Part shown: positions 59,053 through 64,000 of the stretch, one piece after another | Position numbering within the stretch: position 1 is the first letter of the stretch | How the letters are laid out: each line of letters opens with the position of its first letter | Assembly: GCA_026874595.1 (NCBI GenBank) | Contig: CM049313.1 | Span: 38,346,659-38,410,658, forward strand | Direction: 5' to 3' | DNA: 64,000 bases | Source of the DNA: Sipunculus nudus | Lineage: Eukaryota; Annelida; Sipuncula; Golfingiida; Sipunculidae | The notes under the pieces: generated by a model | The model's input: only the letters and a program-made list of their open reading frames with translations | The model's database searches: none | What the model was told of the DNA's origin: nothing | Position numbers and translations under genes: made by a program

Positions 59053-59250
59053 ATGCATGCGGAGCACCCTCAAGGGCTTGGATGGTGGCATTCTGTAATG
59101 TCCACAGGAGCATGGAACCGAATAACCCGGAGAAAACCACCGACCTTTGACGAACAACTACAACCCACTATCATACACAACCCACGCCTGGAATCGAACC
59201 CGCGAGGAGAGAGCAGAGCGTTTTGTCAATTGAATGTTTTGTAATGTACA
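59053..59250 (-). repeat. SINE-like element with B box (minus strand)
   Basis: On the minus strand GGTTCGATTCC (plus 59190-59200) is a perfect B box. It is followed by 'ggtggttttctccgggttat' and 'tccatgctcctgtgg'. An A box at the expected distance is not clear. From memory, 'gttttctccgggtt' is common in molluscan SINE bodies. A degenerate relative lies at 37970-38110. The 63-codon plus frame is a shadow. Confidence 0.55.
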
Positions 59251-62237
59251 CATTATGGTGAAACCTAAGGGACACCCTAAAAATCCTTGACAATATTCAG
59301 ATATTTTTTACAAATTTCCAAAGATGATAAATACATTTATTGACATCACGTGTCATACTCTATCATTTGACTTGGTATATACAGTGTTCCTTTTCATTGA
59401 CCAGTTCCTAGCAATTCCCGCACCTTTGAAGATATTGTGGACACTTCACTTCAGAGGCGTATAGTGTATATACGGGTTGGATACCATCTAAATATATACA
59501 TTCATTTTATTTCCAATTAGGCTGTTTGTGCGTATGTGTGCGTAAGCATTTGTATGTCCACAACGCATTCGTGGGGTCCCACTATATGTGGGTGTTCTTG
59601 AATGAGTATGGGTACCTTCACCAACCCACACCTATAGCCCCATTTGACAGCTGTCTCAGACGCAGCAGGCCGAAGGGCAAATTTGATGTAATAACCTCGG
59701 ATATGATGAGTCGTTGGTAATAGGACATTCTGTCTGATAACACAAATGAAATACTGTATTTTTTGGGCGTTGTATAGGCACCAAGGTACACTGGCAATAT
59801 TGCATTTCTTATCGTAAGCCCAAGCGGCATTTAGACATAAAGAATTCAATTATTTCTTATATAAATCATGAAAATATCTTAACCGGAAATGCCTTTTTCC
59901 GACAGACATATCATTTTGATACCAACAAAGGTCCTGAGACAGAATAAATCCTAAGGATTTCATAGAAAAAAATTGTACCTACATGTTATCGTCACGTGAT
60001 ACATCGTTCTTTTCATCTAAAGGAAGATACCGAGAACGAAAATTATACAGTGCACGTGTAAACTATAACTTGTTGGTGAGTTATACTCAGACGTAGTCAC
60101 AATCATGAACAGCAATAAATCCAATATCCTTAATAGAAATCTGCATTCGAAGGAATGCAGTCCTCTGCCTTGAGGGTGGCTGTGTTTCCATTAACTTACT
60201 CGGCCCATATTCACAGGTTTATTCTTACATAAGTGACTGTACATTTGTGAATATTCCTTGATGACGTTACTGAATCTAATTCATTCTTCATTGCCCCATT
60301 ATCTTGTGAGCAAACACACACACACACACGTACGGATGTCCTCCTGGAGGATGCAACACGATCACAGAGCGATTAAATTCATTTCTCCGGCCTTTTTGCA
60401 GTATATTGCAAAACATTTATGAAAAAGTCGCATGAAGCACAAACCAAATTTAGTCATCAGTATACTCAAGTAGTAACTAAACAGTATTTAATTTTAAAAC
60501 ATGTAGGCTCTGCAGTGATATCAATAACATTGCTATCGGGCATAAATGACTCAAGTTTGATTGGATGTTGATGTTACATATCCTAAATATCATAACAGAT
60601 AAAAGTGAGGAAGCAACAGGAGCATACATTTATCTTCGAACAGACCTTGCATCATCGAGCCTCCGAGGTTACTGTTGCATAAATAAGTAACAAGACAATT
60701 GAACCAATCAGGTGGCTCGTGTACGGCCCGTCTACGCGGCGGTGAAACTATTTTTAGATGAACCGTACGGCGATGACAGATACGAAAAATTTTAACAATT
60801 CTACAAAGGCTTGTAAACCCGGTGAGTTTCGGTGCATGTGTTATTGTTGATAAAGAGTGTGAATATTTTCCGTGCACTGCTTACTATATTGTAATGACGG
60901 ATTTGTACTTATAATGAGCGCAAGTTCAAAATTCGTGTTACAATAAGCAAGAAGACCCGCTGATGCAAGGTCTCTGTGCACCTGGCGCTTAGGAAGATGC
61001 GCAATTTAGGAAAAGCTAGAAAGTTCTCAGAGACTGCTTGCTATTAGCAAGGCCCGGATTGATCTGCTTTGTTCCATGATTGTTACTGCCAAAACATAAC
61101 AACATATCATTTGAAGGCTGTTCATCACATTTTGAGAGTAAAGGTATTAACAACTAAACCAAATGGGGGGAATCCAACATATTACCGCGTAGCGCGGAGG
61201 TAAGTAAGTCGCAAGCCAGTTCTTAAATACCAGATAACGATTTTTGCGGTAACATCACATTTATGGTTATTTTACTGCCCTGTCTATCTGTCTTATAAAG
61301 TACTGTAGCAGTGAATTTTAGAAGAATTGTTCAGTGCTCGTTTACTGTGGGTTGAAGGCATTCTCATTTTCGTTCCAAAGGCTTCTACTAGATGGCGCTA
61401 TTAAATGGCGTGCGACCCCAGCTATTCATGCCGTGATGATGCTTTTTCCCCACAGGCCAAGTGATGAATAGTCAGATAAATGATGTATTTATTGTTTGAA
61501 TTAAGATTCATCTCCTTTTCCTATCGGGAAGATAATGAAAATAGATAGAATGTAAAAGCTGCTCCATATGTAGTGTATTCACTGGGCACCCGAACGATTC
61601 ACGAAGGATGCGAATGTCGAAAAAAAATGGCAAAGTCCAACATTTTGAGAGGTTTTCCAATGGAGCCGTAAACCATTCTTGCGCATTTTGTGATATGGTG
61701 AAATTCTAAGCTAGCTCTAAACAGGCATTATTCTAGTCAACTGCCGGAGTACCTGACTCCTTCAGTGTGAGCTAATTTTTCAATATCAACATTAGCATTA
61801 ATTAAAAAAAGGCAACCATGGGTCACTGTGCTCAACTGAAGTTGAACTGTAAAATCTAAAAATATATCAAATGGAGATGAAGTCTGAGAAGAAGATATTT
61901 ATTGGCCATGGTCGGTTGTTATTTTAGGTTTGTATTGAAGAGTTAGAAATCGTTGCAAATAATATTTTGTGATCTAACCATGCGCTTCCTAATGTTGAAA
62001 ATGGAGCATGTGAGCATCATGTGAACAGAAGAATCTATACTGTTACCATGATCATTGGTTGGATAATTCACAACGATTGACCTTTCAACAATTTACACAT
62101 TTGTTCAATTAGAACTTATTTTCTTCTTTATTATACCAATCTTCTTCTTAATTTTATAAAATGTATACAGTTCCAATATAACAAACGTCCCTAATCCACA
62201 AGTGCAAGGACTTGAGGTGAGTTGGGAGGGGAGGGGT
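59251..62237. other. Unassigned AT-rich sequence
   Basis: No gene recognised. A short (AC)n lies at 60315-60328 and a 'gcgtagcgcggagg' phrase at about 61187 looks repeat-like. Open frames at 59517-59849 and 60590-60877 on the minus strand show no motif. Confidence 0.5.
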
Positions 62238-62256
62238 CATGGGGGGGGGGGGGGGT
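62238..62256 (+). repeat. Poly-G tract
   Basis: About 16 G flanked by two 'gggtcatggg' phrases. A short local duplication surrounds it. Confidence 0.85.
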
Positions 62257-62319
62257 CATGGGAGTTACAAATTAATTCAACAGTGCTTACAGGAAAAAAT
62301 TGATTCAAATTACTGATTA

Positions 62320-62615
62320 TATTTAAAAATGGACCGACAGACTGGCGGACAAACAATGATGATCGCCTTATCTCCTATTCTTCTGAGGCAGGAAAATAAT
62401 ATCTGTTTTAATTGGAACTTTATAGAATTTTATATTGTACTAATTTTCTTTATACAATCAAATTTACACTGTTGCAATAAAACCAATGTGACTCAGTGGC
62501 GGGGGTAGGGGTGCTAACAGGTTTATTCATAATTATTGGATATTTAAAATAGGCACAGAGATGGAAAAACAAAGCCCATCACTTTATTTCCCATTCTACT
62601 GAGGAAGGAAAATAA
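62320..62615 (+). repeat. Tandem diverged duplication, about 216-bp step
   Basis: 'cttatctcctattcttctga' with 'ggcaggaaaataat' (to 62400) is echoed by 'ctttatttcccattctactg' with 'ggaaggaaaataat' (to 62616). Only these cores remain similar. Confidence 0.6.
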
Positions 62616-62616
62616 T

Positions 62617-64000
62617 GAACAAATGTTTGCATAAGATCCTCATTTTGTTTAATAACATCATTTTTTTCAAGTTTATATATTCTATACACTTACAGTATAT
62701 CATACATATCTGAATATTTAGATTGACTCAGAATTCTAAATTGCATCAAAATGTATCTCTGATTTGTACAGATAACATCATATTTTACACACAGATGTAT
62801 TTTTTTATAAAAATAGTTTTAGAAATTTGCAAAGCAATTAATACCTGAAATAACACGATTTAAAATTCACAATTCAAAATTGCACCCCTTTTTATTTATA
62901 ATTTGGCTCTTATATTATCAATGATTGGTTGAATTGTATTTTAATTCCATTACATTATTTTAAAAAATTAATTTCTTTAAAAATGCCACATTACCACAAC
63001 ATGGCATCTTCTGGATTACTCCTTGAATTACTATTTCAAGTTTTGTACACTGGAGTGGAAACAGATTCACATTTAAAGAAATAAAGTTCAAACAATAACA
63101 ATTATTGCAATACAAACATGAGAATAACTGTGCACCTGTAACAGCAGGGGATCTCCCAAAGTGACCCATTCTTAATTCGGTGCCCTGGCACCAAAAGTTG
63201 GCTGCCTGCAACTTGACCAAGCAAGTGAATACAACATGACCTTAAAAAGAATTCGATAACTAACCTACTTTTTGAGCTTTTACTTGCAAATTTCAAAATT
63301 AAATAGGTTGAATCCCTATGAAGTTATGTGTATATGCTGTGAATTTAAATCAAAAGCAGTTATAGAAAAAAAAGTTTGCAATAGTCATATTTTAGCAAAA
63401 TTTACGGTACTGATATTACATTTTTGCTAATAAATTAAAAAATTTAAAAGATTCTGATCTTATTCTAGGTATACAATTGAATTTTGATTCAATAAAGGTA
63501 TTTCCTCGGAAAGAGATCTCCAGCTATAGAATTTATCATGTTAAGTGAGCAACTATCTTTCCTGATTATTTATTTTTTTTTTACCAAGTGCATTATGTCT
63601 GGCCCCATAACTTTTTACAAATTAAGTAATACAGACCTTTTCTTTAGTATGTACATAGAAAATATATAGGATAATATTAATGGTAAGTATGAGGAAAAAA
63701 CAATAAAGTGTTTTGATATTAGGCAGTCCTGAAATGTGATAATAGGTATTTAACGGTAAACAGAGGTTTTTTCTTAATTTCTTGGAGGAATCAATTCGCT
63801 GTTACCCAGTTTTCGGTTAAGTTGGAGATTTTTTGAACATCTAACAGCATGCCGAATTTTAGATTCGTAGGTCCAATGGTACCAAAACGTGCCAGTTTAA
63901 TGGACAGACGGACGGCCCGACGGAAAGACGGACGGATCCGACTGCCGACGGACAATGGGCCAGCGCTTTAGCTCAGTTGGCTTATAGTAATTAAATCATT
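62617..64000. other. Unassigned AT-rich sequence, repeat-like right end
   Basis: No gene recognised. A 'gacagacggacggcccgacgg' stretch with related 'gacgg' words at 63903-63952 is a degenerate short repeat. The window ends in 'tttagctcagttgg', discussed under rejected items. Confidence 0.5.

Noticed and set aside
63968-63980. tRNA-like A box 'ttagctcagttgg' near the right end
   Set aside because: The text after it ('cttatagtaattaaatcatt') does not form a D arm or anticodon arm, and the window ends before any B box could be seen.

Overview
The window is AT-rich animal DNA. It has no bacterial-style gene order, no rRNA genes and no host protein-coding gene that I can recognise. Its content is typical of a repeat-dense invertebrate intergenic region. 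It holds degraded LTR retrotransposons, an RT/GIY-YIG element resembling Penelope-like elements, tRNA-derived SINE-like copies, fold-back DNA elements, long (TA)n, (CT)n and poly-C/G tracts, and several minisatellites. The repeat vocabulary (arrays carrying AGGTCA half-sites, 'ggcggccatcttgg' repeats, 'ggaggtctgcgc' repeats) makes me think of a bivalve mollusc. That is an inference from memory, not a proof.

Layout. 0-10 kb: a dispersed 225-bp repeat, an LTR fragment, then a broken Ty3/gypsy-type element on the minus strand (about 4.06-6.85 kb; gag, protease stub, RNase H, integrase), lying between two pieces of a known type of dispersed repeat. 10-15 kb: TG, G and TA tracts, a 30-bp minisatellite of about 0.87 kb and a 23-bp minisatellite. 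15-17 kb: an LTR with a proline-tRNA-like primer binding site and a truncated second LTR, followed by a 300-bp tandem array. 18-26 kb: low-complexity tracts, the second copy of the 225-bp repeat, a ~140-bp array rich in AGGTCA, and another LTR. 28.6 kb and 49.4 kb: two copies of a ~400-bp miniature LTR element. 34.6-35.1 kb: a fold-back built of 36- and 40-bp repeats. 38 kb: a duplicated 'ggccatcttgg' repeat. 43.7-45.5 kb: a 1.8-kb fold-back element with 43-bp repeat arms. 48.4-49.4 kb: a 57-bp minisatellite with higher-order structure. 52-54.1 kb: a TA-flanked inverted-repeat element with a solo LTR nested inside. 54.8-57.3 kb: a SINE-like copy and the RT/GIY-YIG remnant. 59 kb: a second SINE-like copy. 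The last 5 kb is mostly featureless AT-rich DNA.

The most interesting object is the miniature LTR element (28601-29002 and 49436-49841). It has short LTRs bounded by TGTTACGG and CGTAACA, a 12-nt match to the proline-tRNA primer binding site, an AAGAGGGG polypurine tract, no coding capacity, and (in the better copy) a 4-bp target duplication. Its LTRs themselves carry a tRNA-like module with correctly spaced pol III A and B boxes. The larger LTR family in the same window (15163, 25323, 52183) has similar terminal sequences, a proline-type primer site and a 4-bp duplication. That suggests, but does not prove, that the small element uses the large family's machinery.
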